Part shown: piece after piece, positions 6,811 to 6,988 of the stretch
Position numbering within the stretch: the first letter of the stretch is position 1
Layout of the letters: each line of letters begins with the position of its first letter
Assembly: GCA_046160245.1 (NCBI GenBank)
Contig: JBJXGU010000350.1
Span: 1 to 6,988, forward strand
Reading direction: 5' to 3'
DNA: 6,988 nt
Source of the DNA: JAJTFW01 sp046160245
Lineage (GTDB): Bacteria > Bacteroidota > Bacteroidia > AKYH767-A > OLB10
The notes under the pieces: model-generated
What the model saw: only the letters and a program-made list of their open reading frames with translations
What the model was told of the DNA's origin: nothing
Databases searched by the model: none
Position numbers and translations under genes: made by a program

Positions 6811-6818
6811 CAAACCTA
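6811..6818 (-). promoter_or_regulatory. candidate -7 promoter element of the YdeI-like gene
   Basis: The minus strand reads TAGGTTTG, a full match to TAnnTTTG, with 27 nt to the ATG at 6783 and 40 nt after the preceding gene's stop. It overlaps a small inverted repeat, AGGTT-ACA-AACCT (6805-6817). No TTTG -33 element is seen at the usual spacing. Confidence 0.45.
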
Positions 6819-6857
6819 AACGGCTAGAGGGAATTTTTAAGTAGATTCAATTATGAT

Positions 6858-6988
6858 TTATAAATATTGGTTAGCAACAAGCCATTTAACAATTCGTTTC
6901 ATCACTTCAAGATTACGATCGCCCATCAATACTTTCACATTTCTTTCTTTCGATGGAGTAGGAACAGCTCTTTTTAAATTATCTTTCA
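6858..6988 (-). CDS. C-terminal fragment of an unrecognised protein, 5' end outside the window
   Basis: On the minus strand the frame is open from the window edge to a TAA at 6858-6860, giving 42 residues. It starts KDNLKRAVPTPSKERNVKVL and ends MKRIVKWLVANQYL. The peptide is basic, with an amphipathic helix at the end (residues 26-42). I do not recognise the family, and nothing more can be said without the upstream sequence. The other two minus-strand frames have early stops at the window edge, and the same-strand context supports this being real. The 74-bp gap to the YdeI-like gene contains a promoter-like box, so the two genes may be separately transcribed. Confidence 0.55.
   Translation of the reverse strand, partial: KDNLKRAVPTPSKERNVKVLMGDRNLEVMKRIVKWLVANQYL

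Noticed and set aside
1..6988. CRISPR array, tRNA, rRNA or insertion sequence
   Set aside because: No short regularly spaced direct repeats, cloverleaf-like segments, rRNA signatures or transposase motifs were seen; the only tandem repeat is the protein-coding one.

Overview
The window looks like an ordinary chromosomal stretch from a Bacteroidota bacterium that has the type IX secretion system (T9SS). The grounds are a low-GC sequence, no strong Shine-Dalgarno sequences, promoter-like TAnnTTTG octamers, and a secreted delta-60-repeat protein ending in a T9SS type A sorting domain. Family members of this kind are typical of Flavobacteriia, Chitinophagia and Cytophagia; I cannot place the genus. 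Every supported gene lies on the minus strand, so transcription runs from high to low coordinates.

In order of transcription: (a) 6858-6988 is the C-terminal 42 residues of an unrecognised protein entering from beyond the window. (b) 6202-6783 encodes a YdeI/OmdA-family cytoplasmic protein. After 24 bp comes a small acidic protein (5737-6177) that resembles immunity-type proteins, and after 62 bp more a small exported beta-sandwich-like protein (5090-5674). These three may be co-transcribed. (c) 4024-4959 is an exported alpha/beta hydrolase with a GFSAGG nucleophile elbow and its own candidate promoter. (d) 2200-3777 is a seven-repeat, beta-propeller-like protein destined for T9SS export. (e) 1170-1895 is a VIT1/CCC1-family Fe2+/Mn2+ transporter. 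(f) 1-1005 is an AI-2E/PerM-family membrane protein cut off by the window start just before its C-terminus.

The gene-free stretches (1006-1169, 1896-2199, 3778-4023, 4960-5089, 6784-6857) are AT-rich and hold no RNA gene, insertion sequence or CRISPR array that I can recognise. The most structured one is 3778-4023: three inverted repeats sit close together at 3828-3894, upstream of the propeller gene. Two unrelated genes (the VIT transporter and the propeller protein) share the same octamer TACCTTTA exactly 10 nt before their ATG, which suggests very short-leader transcripts.

No coherent new multi-gene system is evident. The items most worth following up are the immunity-like protein with no toxin gene visible, the intergenic inverted-repeat cluster, the short-leader promoter arrangement, and the unassigned exported beta-sandwich protein next to the hydrolase.
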